Positions 36,501-49,775 of a stretch of 64,000 bases of DNA are shown here, in pieces. A program made the translations under genes and the position numbers. Source of the stretch: Prinia subflava (Eukaryota > Chordata > Aves > Passeriformes > Cisticolidae); assembly GCF_021018805.1 (NCBI RefSeq), contig NC_086253.1, positions 13,022,735 to 13,086,734 on the forward strand, given 5' to 3'. The first letter of the stretch is position 1, and each line of letters starts with the position of its first letter. Under the pieces are notes generated by a model. The model saw only the letters and a list, made by a program, of their open reading frames with translations. It made no database searches and had not been told where the DNA came from.

Positions 36501-36940
36501 GCTTCATAATAACAAAAATATATCTCTGATAGAAGCTGCCAAATCCCTCTGTAAAGACATTTATTAAGGAAAATATTAAGGGTAACTTTTAATGCAGTTC
36601 TAGTACCCAACTTTCACCCAGAAACATAAATAAGGAATGCAGAGAAAACATGCAGTGGAATTAGGCAAAAAAAGTACAGTTGCTTTATAGGGGCTCTATG
36701 GATTTTCTTAACAAAGAAAACATTTAAACAAGGCAGGCTCAAGTTTTGCTCTATGCCACAACCCAAGGTGTCAGGCTATTTCTAGGACCCTCATTCCATG
36801 AAATTCAAGGTTTCAAAACATAGTAGGCATCTGCTGGAGCAAAAGCAGACTGTGGAACACCAGCTAATCCTTCAGATAAAACTCTTCAGCAGAAACCTTT
36901 TAAAAGCAGAAGAGAATAGGAAAAATCAAGGGCAACTCAC
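30528..36940. other. Intronic or intergenic DNA, no gene seen
   Basis: AT-rich sequence with a poly-T at 32462-32473, a CA-rich tract at about 32894-32925 and the hairpin at 35502-35557. Minus-strand ORFs up to 180 codons occur (34556-35098) but lack any recognisable domain or gene context. Confidence 0.45.
35502..35557. repeat. Perfect nested inverted repeat
   Basis: Left arm 35502-35520 (CTTGCTACACAGTACATCC) is the exact reverse complement of 35539-35557. A second copy of the arm's inner part (ACACAGTACATCC) follows at 35521-35533 and forms a tighter hairpin with 35537-35551: 15-bp arms around a single central T at 35536. Two alternative stems therefore share one right arm. Confidence 0.95.
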
Positions 36941-36999
36941 AGAGGTCTTCCTTCACAGAGTGTGGGTTTGGAGCTAGCACAATGCCCAGGTGGTTTCCC
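36941..36999 (-). CDS. Candidate upstream CLNK exon, 59 nt
   Basis: Minus-strand segment with an excellent acceptor (aagctgatttgtttttcacag) and a good donor (GACCTCT|gtgagttg). Two of three frames are open. In phase 0 it reads GKPPGHCASSKPTLCEGRP with two bases left over. In the other open frame, direct joining to the 7207-7241 exon makes a stop codon at the junction (T+AA). So if it belongs to CLNK, another exon must lie between them, or it is untranslated or alternative. No similarity to CLNK is visible; the N-terminus of this family is poorly conserved. Confidence 0.3.
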
Positions 37000-39369
37000 C
37001 TGTGAAAAACAAATCAGCTTTTCTAAATGCTCCACACAGCAGTGTGAAGATCAGAGGAACTGGTAGGTTGAAATGGTGCAAGTGGACAAATATTCTGTGG
37101 GGTTTTGGTGAGCTTCCTGTGGACGGCCACGGCCGCCCCAGCACCAACCAGCTCCGTGGGACTGGCAGATATTCATCCTTTCTGCTCTGAGAATCTACCT
37201 CAAAGTGAAATCAGACACACAAGATGTTCTCTCATTCTCATGTGCCTTAACCCACATTCAGCACCTCTGTCTCTGTGGCAATAGCTATTTCAAATGTTAA
37301 CACAGAAAAAATTTTGTTTCGATAGGCTGCTGCTTAATTTTAATGGGGAAAAATATATCTCCTGATTTTAAATTTTCTCATCTTCTAAAGCTTTTCAAAG
37401 AGCTTACACATTATTTCAAGGTATGTTTAACTATTTTCATTATCTATTTCTCAAAACAAAATTAGTTTGGGAACAATGTGCTTATTCTTATGCCGTGGTT
37501 TCAAGGGATTTCAGTAAATCTTTATACCTATGTATAGGACTACTGTGGGAAACATAAAGAATGTTTTTTCCTTGTATTTTAAAACATAAGACCTATATGT
37601 AAATAGAAAATAAGTATGGAGTTTCTAAATATATACTTCATTAAATATTTTTTTCCTACACAAAACATTTGGTAAAAAATGTCAGTGTTGCTGTGGGAGA
37701 AAAATGTATGTCCTGAAAACATCAGCCCATAGTACACAGGGATGGTGCCCCAGCACAAGAACATTGTCAGCATTTTGGAGAGCCCAGAATCTAGAATGCA
37801 TGGGGCACTAACAGTATAGCCCAAATAAATCTTGATAGAATTTCCAAAACAAATACTTCTGTTGTAAGCTGACAAAAGCTTTTATGCTGGCTTGTTGTGT
37901 TTCTCAGGAAAAAAGGATATTTTATCTGAAAATATGCTTTCCATGCAAGAAATCAGTCAAAAATAGAATACATATTTCCAATTCTCAATCAGATCAGCCT
38001 ATGACCCACAAACCGATTGATAACTTTTCTGTTTGGAAGGCATGCTATATTTTATTTGAGATTTTTAATGCAAACATCTGAAGCTGTAACATTGACAGTA
38101 CTCTGTGCATAAGTAAAATATAATTAAAATGTTGCATGGAACCACCATTATGGCAAATGAACACATTTATAATTATTATCTGTAAAACTGCAGAGTGGCA
38201 GTTTAGCATAAACTGGAGTCAACATGAGTCCTATTCCTCTCATTAATTGTTGCTTTAGAGCATGAAGATGCACACTATGGCTTCCTGTGAAAAGCACCCC
38301 TGCAAATTCAGTTTCTTCTTTTTTTTTATTTCTGTCCTTTGGGCACTCCTTACCATCCTGCTGAGGAGGAGTGACTACAGGAACTCTAAGGAAGGGTTTT
38401 GATGGAGTGATGATGCTACTACTGTCTGTTGCAGGATGGACTTTGTGGTGTATATGGCACAAACGCCTCCACATCTGCTCATCATTGCTTGCTTTCTGTT
38501 CAGGTCAGGGCTTCATCAGATTGAAGCAGTAATAACGTGACTTTTGGTTTTGTTCCAAAAGTCTGTTCTTGCTCATGTTTTGCAGAAGTGAAAGTTCTGG
38601 AGCTGTGAGGCAGTTTCTGAGGGACAGTGTTTTTGTGCTATGCTTATGACTCTATGATTGTGGTATCCTTTTGCTGAGACTTATTTGCTTTAATTGTTGA
38701 TAAAAATAATTTCAGTTTATCTATGTCTACTTGCAGACTCTGTTAACACTGGGACCCAGTAACAGTTCAAGTGAAGAAAAAGTGGGAAAAAAAATCAACT
38801 ATTTTGAAACAGCTTTTTTGAAATTAAACATTTGTTAGACAAAGTTCAGAAAGTTCACATAGGTATCATTTATAAACACACTACTTGATTCCAAAGGACA
38901 GACCTTTCTGAATGACCTTTGTTGCAAAATGTTTGTGATAAATTTGTGTCTTTTTTATGGATGAACAGTAAGTTACTTGCTACTGCTGTGGAGTGACCAG
39001 TCTCACAATTTCTTTTTGTAACCATCATTCCAGCAACAGACATTGACAAAAGCTAAATGTGCAAGCACTGATCTCCTGTTTCAATGAGAGGAATCTGAAA
39101 AACCTTACTTCCCTAGAAAATTTCTCAGTGTCTTGAAATTGTTAGCTTTTAAATTCCCTCTAAGTCTCTTTTCTTCAGAAAATGTTGCTTTAGCTTTATA
39201 ATTACCATCAGTAGTACTTTGCCTTTACTAAACGGTACATTAGTGCTTTAGTGCCCAAGCTGTTCACTGTGAGAAAATGTCTCACTGACACGGAGGGACT
39301 CAGTGGCCGTGTCTTTGTGCCTCTGGAAGTGCAGCATCCCAGGACAGATGTAGGCACAGCATGGCTCAC
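37000..39369. other. Intronic or intergenic DNA, no gene seen
   Basis: AT-rich, no recognised repeat. A short CpG-containing patch (cggccacggccgcccc, about 37125) stands out from the background. Confidence 0.4.
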
Positions 39370-39393
39370 CTCCTGCAAGCTTTCCATCTGCAT
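39370..39393 (-). CDS. Candidate ATG exon A (MQMESLQE)
   Basis: On the minus strand gcagccATGC gives a good Kozak context (G at -3). Eight codons, MQMESLQE, run into donor CAGGAG|gtgagcca, which is close to consensus. It ends in phase 0, as the 36941-36999 candidate in its phase-0 frame would need. It lies in a GC-richer patch (about 39250-39545) that could be a promoter or first exon. There is no similarity support, and a competing candidate exists at 55700-55768. Confidence 0.2.
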
Positions 39394-42300
39394 GGCTGCC
39401 TTGGTGGAGCTGCAGGCTGCCTCTGGGACTGGCTCAATGCACACGAGCACGCTGGGCAGCCTTGGACATGCAAGTTCTCTTGTACTGGCAAGAAGGCTTC
39501 CTGTCCCTGGTAAAGCCACTCTTGCAGGCCTCCCATACTGAAGGGGCTGGATAGGGCCAATAGAAGAACCCTTTCATGGATTATAAAGACAAAGAGCATT
39601 TTTCTCTGTGAGGTAGAGAGAGGAACAGGTTGTACTTTGCCTTTTCTGGTTTGGAGAACATTGACTTTTCTGTGTTGCAGGACATTGTCTTTTCTGTTTA
39701 TTCTCTTTTGTTCTTGGATGAAGAATTAGATGTCCAACATTCACATCTCCAATTTACTTCAATTCATTTCTGCACCTTTTGTTTTCCTTTTTAGTCAATT
39801 ATCTTGTTAGTCATGACAGCATGGGAATATCCCTCACATTCTTAAATATTACAGCACAGCATGAAATGCCAGAATCACCAAACTTGTTTTCTAACAATAC
39901 AATTATGATGGGAAAGTAAAGAGATAAAGACAGCTTTTACAACACAATTTGAATGACGAATAAACTTGGCTTTGAAATAAATGGAAACTTGCTTTTCCAA
40001 TTTCAGTGAAAGGTTATAAAAATATTTAAAAGTATGAGTGCTTAGCAGGAACCTTCTGTCTTACCTGGGTTCATCCAAACCCTGTGCTGAGGAAAGGAAT
40101 TAGTAAATGGCAGGGCAAGACCTATTATTTATACACTGTTTATGCTTGTGCCCAACAGATGACATCCTGTCTGACAGACATTGTCCTTGTGTTTTGGTCA
40201 ATGAAAAAAACTCACAACATTTGCCCATCCTTTTGTTCCCAAGTTATGTTTTGATTATGGATAGTTTTATGGGTAAATCCATATGGAATTTCTAATGTGT
40301 GTGGAACATGTTTATTCTGCATCTCTTCCCTGGAGCAATAATAAGGTGCTTGTAGCATTACAGAACTGTAATTAAACCTTTCTAGGGAGGTTATTTTTCA
40401 GTCACTTGTAGACAGTTCTCACCATACTCTTACTTGTAATACTGATTTGAAAAGCAAAGTATGTCCCTCTATTTACAAGGAATTTTGCTGACTTCTCAAT
40501 TTTCTTCTTATACATTCCTCAGTGTCACTTACAAGGCCAAAACCTCCAGTATGAAATGCTCATATAAATAAGGCTGGTGTATCTGTGTGCAATGTACCTC
40601 TGCAATTTTTGAATGGAGATCATGTCCATAATAAAATGTCTATGTGTTGTCAAGGTCACAGACTCCACAGTAATAGATGAACTCTGTCAATATAAATGAG
40701 GTTAGAACATATCTTTTTAATCCAAAGGTATTCTTCTTCAAAGCTAAATTAGAAGACCGTAATTCCAGGGAAACCTTATGGGAGCCTTTTCTGAATTAGT
40801 GGTCAGGTGAGGTTGCAGTACAGTATTATTTTTCTTGGCAAAATAAATTTTGCTATTTTACACCAGGACATTATACTTGGATCAAAATTATCCATATTTT
40901 TTCTTTCCTTTCCATTGAAGTCATCTCCTTTTCTCCAAGTTGATTAGAATTGTGATATTTACATATAGCAAAAAAATCTGTCTCTGAGGTACAAAAATTT
41001 ACTGAAACAAATGATAGAGGTTTTGGCTGGTAATAAATCAAGATTTCATTGATGTTATGAAGATTATGCTTATTTGCATGGGCTTTGTTTTATTTGATTT
41101 TGTTTTTCGAGAGACACAAGCTTTAAAATCTTCATACAGTACTATCAAGAAGTGTGGCTTAAATCAGATGGAAGTTTTAGCACTGTTTAAGAAATAAAAA
41201 TCTATCCGACCTGCTGAACAATGAAAATAAATTAATATTTTATTCTAATTCAGCTTCTTATAAAATATACTAATTTAAAGCAGCACAAATCATTTTGAGC
41301 CTAGCTACTTTCAACTTAGGTAGCTTTTTTGTACTCAGCCCGTGGGTTTAAATAGAAGAGTTATCAAATATGGGTTTGGGTAGAAGTTGCTGACATCAAT
41401 GCATTTGTGGAACAAGAGTGTTCAGGTTTGTGTAAATTGCAAGACTATCTCTCTAACCAAGTTTGAGGTTGGGGAAAAGTTCAGTGGTACATTTCAAGTA
41501 AACCCAAGGAGACCTTTGTGAAATATTTTGAAATTCCCCAACAACATGGGCATGCTTTTGGAGCAGAATGCCCCTTTCAGAGGTGTGCCTGGTATTAATG
41601 TGGGGACTTTCAAGAGGATCAGCAAAGCTGATTCCTCTGCCTCAAAAATTACTCAAACCTTACTTTATTTCTGCCTCGTCCAATTCAGCTGATATGGTGA
41701 GGTAGCATTCAGTGTCTCATGTCTAGTGGGTACATGAAGGAGCAACTTCATGTAGGGGCAGTTGCTTTCCTGTATCTCTTCTCTAGTCTGAGTTTCAGAG
41801 TCATGATCACACTGCCCAGGCATTACATGCCATACTATTTTTTCAGTTTTCAGAAAATAGACTCAACCTGGACTCCAAATTCCCAAATTCCAGAGAGTAG
41901 AAACATGATTCCTTTTTTTCTTTTTTTTTCTTCTTGTGCCAGCTCTGAAATGTTTGCATGTGGAGGGGTTTCAAACAGTTTAAATTAGCCCACCTGTATG
42001 TTTGTACCTCAATATCAAGTACTGAAGACATAAATGCAATATTTCACCAATGTAGCACTGTCCATCAGGGATGCCCAGCTCTCATCCTGCAGTAACCTGT
42101 GCAGAGCAGAGGACCACTCTGATCCTAAGGCTAAGGACTTTTTGCCACCCTGAGGAGCATTGGGCTTCTCATGTGAAGAAAGATTTCCAGCTGCAAAGAA
42201 CTCTTTTTCAGCTGCAAAAAGAGTTAAGCAGGGCTGGCTGCCTGTCCAAAAGCCACTGTCCTGCTGGCACAGCAGACCTTCAGCTAAAGTTGAGCTCAAA

Positions 42301-42485
42301 GCTCAGCAGGAAGCACAAGTCAGGAACCAAGCCAAGCCAAGCTACTGTGGACAAGACAATCACTCACCTTTTCCTTTGTGAACTGTAAGGCTTCTTGAGC
42401 TGAGCTGGTTAGTTGAGAACTCAGTATCTCTCATTTGGGTTCTTGTACACTTCCCATTTCAGCTGTTTTCTGCTGGAAATTGCAC

Positions 42486-42502
42486 TTTTTTTTTTTTTTT
42501 TT
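42486..42502. repeat. Poly-T tract
   Basis: Run of 17 T. Confidence 0.9.
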
Positions 42503-44153
42503 GCATGACTACCCTTTAGTTTTAGAATATTTTCATTAAAAAATTTAACATATAACACACTTGTATCTGAACAAAGACTGAGTACTTCAAAATTTTACTT
42601 TAAATTGAACAAGTTCAAATGTGAGTTGACCAATTTTAGAAATAGAGAAGTTAGCAAAAATTCACACTGAGCTGAAAAACTTGAAGACCTCTGCACATGC
42701 TTATCCTTTTTGTAAGGTACTATTTTTTTAAATTTAATCTTTTTGTGGTTGGCCGTATTTCCTGGAACAGGTTACTAGAGCTAAGCTTTCAGTTAACAAA
42801 AAATATTTTTAAACTTGTAAAAAAATAAAAATAAATTCACTGTAGAGCTTAGTAAATAGTTTCTCATTTACATAAAAAATAGTAGAACATAGCACTAGAT
42901 GTGTGGTACATAAAATATATTAAAGATATATGGTAAACTACATCTAGCCATGTGTTTTAATCTCTGAGAGATTATATAAAAATTCAACTTTAGAAGAGCT
43001 TTCTGGAAGTTGCACTGTCTGTACTCATAATTAAGAAATGGTGTAATTTCTGTGTGGGTAAATTTATTCAGATTCTCTTTTCTCCAATTTAATTTCTTGT
43101 TTAGATTAAAAAAACAAACAGACAAAAAACCCATTAAGATGCCATGCCTGGTTCATTGTTCATTCAGTGAGTGGTATTTGCTCAGAAATAGTTTATTCTT
43201 TCTTTGCTGTTAACTTTGTCCCTCATCTTTTTGTTTCATGTTTTTCGAGGCCTGCTTTGAAGAGTGGGTATTTACTTGACAGATTTCCTATGACGTGGTT
43301 GCTGTGGTATCTCAGTGCTTCATAACCCTTAACTAATAAATCTTCACAGCACCCTTGGGAGGTGAAGGAATGCTATTCAAATTTGACTGATGAGGGACTG
43401 AGGGATTCAGGTAAAAACTTCCATTAATTTTGGGAGCCCACTCAGTATCAGTCACATCTCCCTGTTTCCAGACACTTTCTGTGAAGCTGGGACTTAGGAC
43501 GTTGGAGGATCCTGGAGTATTCTGCAAGGAGGGGAATTTTCAGAGTCACAGCTGGCAAGATTCTTCTAGGAGTCTCTTCTCTAGAAGTTTCTTCTAGAAA
43601 TCTTGCAGGTCAGGTCATCTAAGCACCTATAGGTCTATGAGACTACTTAGTTTGCAGAAATCTTTGAAATACAACTATTTTTTGCCAGTAGAAAAGGTAT
43701 CTATATATAAACACCATTTTTCTGTCACAGACTTTCTTTAAACTTTGCGTGCTGGAATATTAGATTTCTACATGAAACGGTGAAAATTATTCTCAAGTGG
43801 TTAAAATACATTTAAAAGTGTACATAGGCAAAGTGTTATACTAATAATTAGTGCCCACCTTAGAAATAACTGAGTCATTTGGACCAAGGCAGGACATCAT
43901 TAAAATCTTTTTCTTGGTTTTCTCTGAGTTTCTAAGTGCAACAGGAATATAAAATTTATAAGCAATAGATTAGTAATAGCACATACAGAAATCTGATCAT
44001 ATTTTAGTAGCACCAGGAAAAGGAGGATTCTCTTAGTAAAGCTGCTCTAGTAAGGCAATTAATCATATTTGCCTATACGTGCATGTACATGTTATGTATC
44101 GCCTTTTGTTTACACTGACTGGCCAAATGTTAAATGCAAAATTAAGATTTTTA

Positions 44154-44180
44154 CATTAATTTTAATTAATTTTAATTAAT
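44154..44180. repeat. (TTTTAATTAA)n short repeat
   Basis: ATTAATTTTAATTAATTTTAAT pattern, about two and a half units. Confidence 0.85.
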
Positions 44181-45485
44181 CAGGTCAAATACCAGTAGTC
44201 CATGAGGACTTGTTTAATATTATTTTATATTACAACTTATCAGGCATAATAACACAAGACCAAGGACTTCAGTACTTGGAAAATAAATGCTTACTACATA
44301 TAACAATGAATTGATTTTTTTGCAATGAAAATGACATGGAGAAAGCAGAATTACTCTTCTTAAGTTTTAAAATTGTAGAGAATGAGTGTTTATGCCTTCG
44401 ACAGTGGAGAGGAATTTTATTTCCCTACATCAACTTTCATTATTAATTAATTTATTTATGAAGTGTACTAATTGGAAGGCTCAGAGGGTGACACTTTTCC
44501 ACGTCTTACTCTTTAACATAGCCAAGCTTTGTTGTTTCTGGAAGAGGAGAGAACCTTTGCCCCACTCTGCACAAAAAAAAAGTGTCATGGCAAAACAGTT
44601 ATTTTCAATTCTTTACAGGCATTTTGAAAAATCCAAAAGCAGGAAATTTGTAATCCTTATCTTAATGCAGAACTATGGAACTTGTGGGGGATGTCCTGGT
44701 TTCCCTGGGGCTCATAATAAATGTCATAAATAAGACATGACTGATACTAATCCAATTCAAGGAGTTCAAACCCAGGAAGATTCTCCAGTCTTATTCTTCC
44801 TTTCAAAACATGATCACAAGCCTAAGAATTGCTTCCAAAAGATGAATTAGTTCTGTTCTGGAGAAATGTATATAATCTCACTTTACAGGTTCAAGGTGTT
44901 AGTAAAGCTAAGTTGTTGAAGTACTTAATTGGTGCCATTTCTCTGAAATTTCATCTTTTGTGAAATTTCAGCTACTTTGAAGTTGAGTTGCCTAATTTCC
45001 ATTTCTAGTCATTGGATCTCGTTATGTCATTGTCAGCAAGGTTCAAAGGCCTCCCACTATTTCATGTATTCATGATCAAGCACTTATTTTATAAGTTGAG
45101 CTCTTTAAGAGTCATATAATGGGGTTTATTTTTCCTATCCCTTCGTTCATTATTTTGGCCCTCCTTTGAACTGCCTTTGCATTTTCACAGCTTTCATCTG
45201 TGGACAACAGAGAAGATACAACATGGTTTGCACTGGTCTCACTAACACTGGGTGTGGATCCATAGCTGTCCATTGACAGATCCTCTAATTAGCCTGTCGT
45301 TGTTGGCAGGGTCTATTATGTTCTGTTAGTGCTACGTGCAGCCATTTCCATGTTAACATTTCTGTAATGTTCCTATAATATGTGGAGGAGATATCCCTTT
45401 AGGGCTCTAGTTCTATGCAATGTACTCATTATTTTGCAAAATCTACAGGTGAACTTTGCATATTTATTATTTCTCTGCATTTGCA

Positions 45486-45562
45486 TTATATATATATTAT
45501 ATATGTTATATATATAATATAATAATAATATATTTATAATATATAATATAATTATATATTAC
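45486..45562. repeat. AT-rich (TA/TAA)n palindromic tract
   Basis: Almost pure A/T for about 75 bp, made of TATATA and ATAATA units in both orientations. It could extrude as a cruciform and resembles AT-rich fragile-type sequence. Confidence 0.85.
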
Positions 45563-46385
45563 ACATGTTAAAGTGCATCTGTAAATTATTTTATTCTCCA
45601 CTATGTAATTCTGCCCTATATACTAGAGAAAAGGTCACTTTTCTGCCATAGGAGTGCAAAAGCTGAAACCGCCTACCGTCATATTAAATGAGAACAAAAG
45701 TGTTTAGCAAACCAAATGAGAACTAGTTCTTCAGAGTAAACCAGAATAGGAAGTGTGTCAGTGTCTCTTTATGCTGAGGTCTCATGTGTGGTTTTGGCTT
45801 TTTGTTTTGTTATTCATATTTCTTTTATACATTTGGTCCTTCAAGGCACTTCTGGGCAGTTACTAAAGCAGTTTTCATCTTAGCACACACAGTCCATTCT
45901 GCTGACTGGGTGTAACTCATTACTGTCCTCCACCAAAAGCCAACCCTTCACAAATAATCAGAAATTTCTGAACCTCACGAGGTGACAGAGGAGACAAAGA
46001 CATTGAAAATGTTTTCTAGGACTTTGGTGTTTTTAATGGAATTATTGTGTCAAATAATTGTGTTTATGAATGTGCGTCAGGAGCACACACCAATGAGCAG
46101 TGCTGAACTTTACCAGTTCATATACAGCTTAAATGCAGATGGCTACTTCAAATAGCACATAGAATGATTCCCAAAAGTGCCTGTAAAGAAATAGGGATAG
46201 AAAAGACCAGGTTTTTTTTAAGAGAGATGGTTGCATGAAGAGTTCTCTGAAATAGTCTGCAGAGTGAGAACTGACTTACAGCAATGAATAATGTTGCTGG
46301 AGGAAGGCTGAGCACAAGCTACCTTTGAGTAAATAAATACTTCACTGCACTACTGCTGTGTTTATGTAAGGAACTGATTTGGATA

Positions 46386-46412
46386 ATATATATATATATT
46401 TTTTTTTTTTTT
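46386..46412. repeat. (TA)n plus poly-T
   Basis: ATATATATATAT runs directly into 14 T, then a CAG (an acceptor-like arrangement on the plus strand, with no exon after it). Confidence 0.85.
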
Positions 46413-49152
46413 CAGTATTTTTTTTTTCCAAACAGTGGTTCTGGGCACTCAAATCACCATTTTTGTAAGTGGCTGGAATTTTTAAAATAACAGATACATC
46501 TGTTTCACATAATGTAATGTATTTTGGATTCTCAACTAGAGCCTAGTTCAAAGCATACTGAAGTCACCAAAAAGAAAGCTCGTTAGCTGTGTGCCACAGT
46601 AAGGCATCAAGGTGTTAAGTACTCTAAGAAAAACAATATCTTATAGACAAATAGATAGATTGTGAGTCTCAATTTCTTAGAAGTTATTGCTTGTGATGAT
46701 TAATTTCTGTTGTGACTATCTTTTCTATTATGAAAAGAATCATAGCAAAGCCTCACAATTCTAATTCATTTTTACATCTTAATTCTTCTGTCTTTAAAAA
46801 TCTGTTTCTTCAACTTCCTAAAAAAATCTCTAAGGACAGTGATATTGCATAAGGAAAATAAAATAAGAAGTAATGTTTATCATGTCTTCAAGAGAAATAC
46901 TTTTATTGAGATTCAGATAAACTTTTGTTCTTAAAAAGTATTACTCATATTTGTCTAGAGCTTTCTTTCTCATTCTGGTTTACGGGGACTATGCCAACTT
47001 AGATTTGGCTTGTACACTGCATATAAACAAACTTTTACATAACTGAGATTGGCAGAGATTTTATTCTGATTTTATATATTTGATTCCAAACATTCTGTTA
47101 TGATGATTGAAATGCTATCAATGCTGCCAGTTCTCATGCATGAGTCTTGTAATATATTATATTTGTCTCTAACAGGCCACAGCCCCCAAATCTCATGGTT
47201 ATGTGAGATTCAGCTTTCCTTTAAATGGGAATAATGTTTCTAACCCTCAGAGAAAATACTTGAATATATAAAGCCTATACTTTTAAAAAAATATTCAAAC
47301 ACTCCTGGAATAAATAATGAGGGTGTTATTTTCCTCCCCCCATCCACAATACCTCTAAGTGCTTCCTCTCTTGCATGGCCTCATTTAGCAATGTTGCTTT
47401 AAGTGTCCAGAGTTGAAGCCCAGTGAGGTTTCCTGCAGAGGTACTGACCCTACTGCATCCTCCCATCTGGAGGGATGGGAGTGCACCAGAAACTGAGGGG
47501 TGGTGTGGGGGCTTGAGCACAGAGCTAGAGCTGAGGAGCTGAGGTCAGACTGGGTTTCCTCTTGGTGTTTTTATATTGGAGGGCAGAAATAAAGTTTTGG
47601 ATAGAGAAAAAGAGAATGAAGGATGGATCTAGGCAGAGCTGGAAACTGAAAACCTGGAAAGATAAGTTTAAAACTATTCAGTTTTACTCCTACTAAAATT
47701 AGCTAGCCTTGACATCTTGTTGCTTTTGCTTTGAATCAGGCTGCATCTACAGGCACCTCTACATTATTCAGATGCAACCTGTTTCACAGTGTTTTCAAAA
47801 CAACTGGGAAATTGTCAGAAAATAATGAGGATCTTTTGAGCCAGCCTTATAGCCATGCCTTCCTGTGGCTGAGGAGTTTCTGTACTAGAATGGATGCTGT
47901 CAGCCTGACTTAAGGGGGACAACTAATTGAAAATTGGACAGAGAACAAATTCAAAGAGCTCTAGATTAATAAAGCTAATGCATTAGATACCATGATATGC
48001 CTCAACCCAAAAAGCTGCCAAATGGCTCAAGTTTATATGAAATGAATAGTAAAGAAAGAAGCAACCTATATCCCCCACTCAGGAGAGACAGAACTATCTA
48101 GAGATTATATAGGAACAAACATTTTCAGCTTTAACACTCTTATTAGTTGTACATGACTGTGACCCAGGCTGAGCAAGAATTACTTGCACATTCAGTCTTT
48201 TTGAATATCAGGGAAAATTAACTTGTTTTTACACATCATTCTATAATAGATCCAAAGCCCTGGAGTTTGTGTTCTCATATCATTCTTAACACAGACATGT
48301 CTTTGTGTTTGCATGAAATTTCACTGACTTTGAGTGCAATGCTGAAAAGTTTTAGGCTTATTATACTATCCTCCAAACTGTGGGCTATGTGATAATGATT
48401 TCTTTCTCTGACAGCTGCTTATTCAGCAGAGAATTTCAGTACCTGTTTAACTACTAATGTGAAGCAGATAACTTGTTGCTTGTGAAACAGGAAGACAGAT
48501 GTGAAACTGGGCACGACAAAGTCTGTTAGGAGAGGTCCATTTGTCTTCATTGTTTGGAAGAAAAATCTGGAAGGCTTCTTTACAACATGGTAATGGCTAG
48601 AATATTAAAAAAATTCTCACCTTTCTATAGAAAACAGTATTATTACTTTATCCTTCTAGAGAATCCTCAGTTTCACTGTGAATTTTTTATCACAATGTCC
48701 ACAAGATTTAACCTTTCATAACTTTTCTCCATCATTGACAGTTCTTAATGTGACCCAAGGTGGATATGTGTATGTTTGTATTGCCATTATTATTTGCTTG
48801 CTTTTTCAGTGATCAAGTCTGGTTTTCCTCAGAAATTCAAAAGAAGAGAATTACAATGCTCAACTTCTTCTTTTTCATTAAATTATTTCCCAGCAAAGGT
48901 CCTTATGTAAATGTTATTGTAGGTTAGTGGGGAGCAAGAATGTTTTCTAGAATCTTATATGAAAATAAGAAATTGAAATGCAGAATGTTAGGAGAAGGTA
49001 AACAAAATGTGTATTTTATGAAAATAAACAGGAATGGCTTGTATAACAAAGTCTGGGAGGAGATTCTCCATACTAGGAGTGAAAGTAACAGGGAGAGAAG
49101 AGTTATTTAAACTAAACAAAATTGTCACAGGAACAAGTGTGTATGAGAACAT

Positions 49153-49225
49153 ACATTTGACTAAATTTAGTCAAATGTTAAAGTTAGAAGGTTATATAAA
49201 TGTTAAATTTAGAAGGTTACATAAA
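49153..49225. repeat. 26-bp palindrome followed by a 25-bp tandem duplication
   Basis: ACATTTGACTAAATTTAGTCAAATGT at 49153-49178 (written here as two mirrored halves ACATTTGACTAAA and its complement) is a perfect palindrome. It overlaps the first of two 25-bp tandem units (49176-49200 and 49201-49225, differing at two bases) of the form TGTTAAA.TTAGAAGGTTA. Confidence 0.9.
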
Positions 49226-49721
49226 TCAATGAAAAGAATTTGTGTAGCATTTTCAAAGAAGAAAGCAGCTGGAGGGAGAAACTGTCTTTTAAATTGAGAG
49301 AAAAAATCCTGTTTCACAAGAATCAGTTACCTGCTTCTGAGGGGAATAGAAACTGGAGAAGTTTTTGAAGTTTTCCTATCTGCTTAGGAGCTGGGGACAC
49401 ACAGATGTTGGAGACCCAAATTCATCCTCCAAGGCAGAAGAAGCAAAGCCATATATTGTATTTAACAGGATGGAGGCCACTAATCTTTACCATTTTTTTA
49501 CTCTTTAGACTTACCTGGAGACCTGCTGGAAGCAGAGAAATAAAAGAATTTGTCACAGAGAAAAATGAGGGGTTTTTTGGCATTGCAATAAATATGTCTC
49601 TGTACTAACAAAAAACTCTGATAAATAACTTTAAGAAATATATATCCTATTTGGCATGATATTAAGCAATTTTGAAATATGGAAGTATTGTTAATGATTT
49701 TTAATTTATTTATTTGTTCTA

Positions 49722-49775
49722 GAATCCTAGAATCATAGAATGGTTTGGATTGGAAGGGACTTTAAAGATCATCTG
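49722..49775 (-). mobile_element. CR1 LINE 3' end fragment
   Basis: Contains agaatcatagaatggtttgg and attggaagggactttaaagatcatct, a nearly consensus CR1 tail in reverse. It is less diverged than the other short tails here, so it is probably the youngest of them. Confidence 0.9.

Larger units (their letters stand above)
39394..49721. other. Intronic or intergenic DNA, no gene seen
   Basis: AT-rich. Contains a poly-T, an (AT)n block, a TTAATTT repeat and an imperfect inverted repeat near 43555-43608 (GCAAGAT...TTCTAG / CTAGAA...ATCTTGC). A donor-like site (GGAAAAG|gtgagtga at about 42368, minus) lacks a convincing acceptor. No gene recognised. Confidence 0.4.

Noticed and set aside
38640..38670. 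ATGACTCTATGATTGTGG as a plus-strand CR1 3' end.
   Set aside because: The preceding sequence does not match the CR1 3' UTR.
44691..44712. TGTCCTGGTTTCCCTGGGG, resembling the start of an avian LTR.
   Set aside because: The similarity stops after about 12 bases and no further LTR landmark follows.
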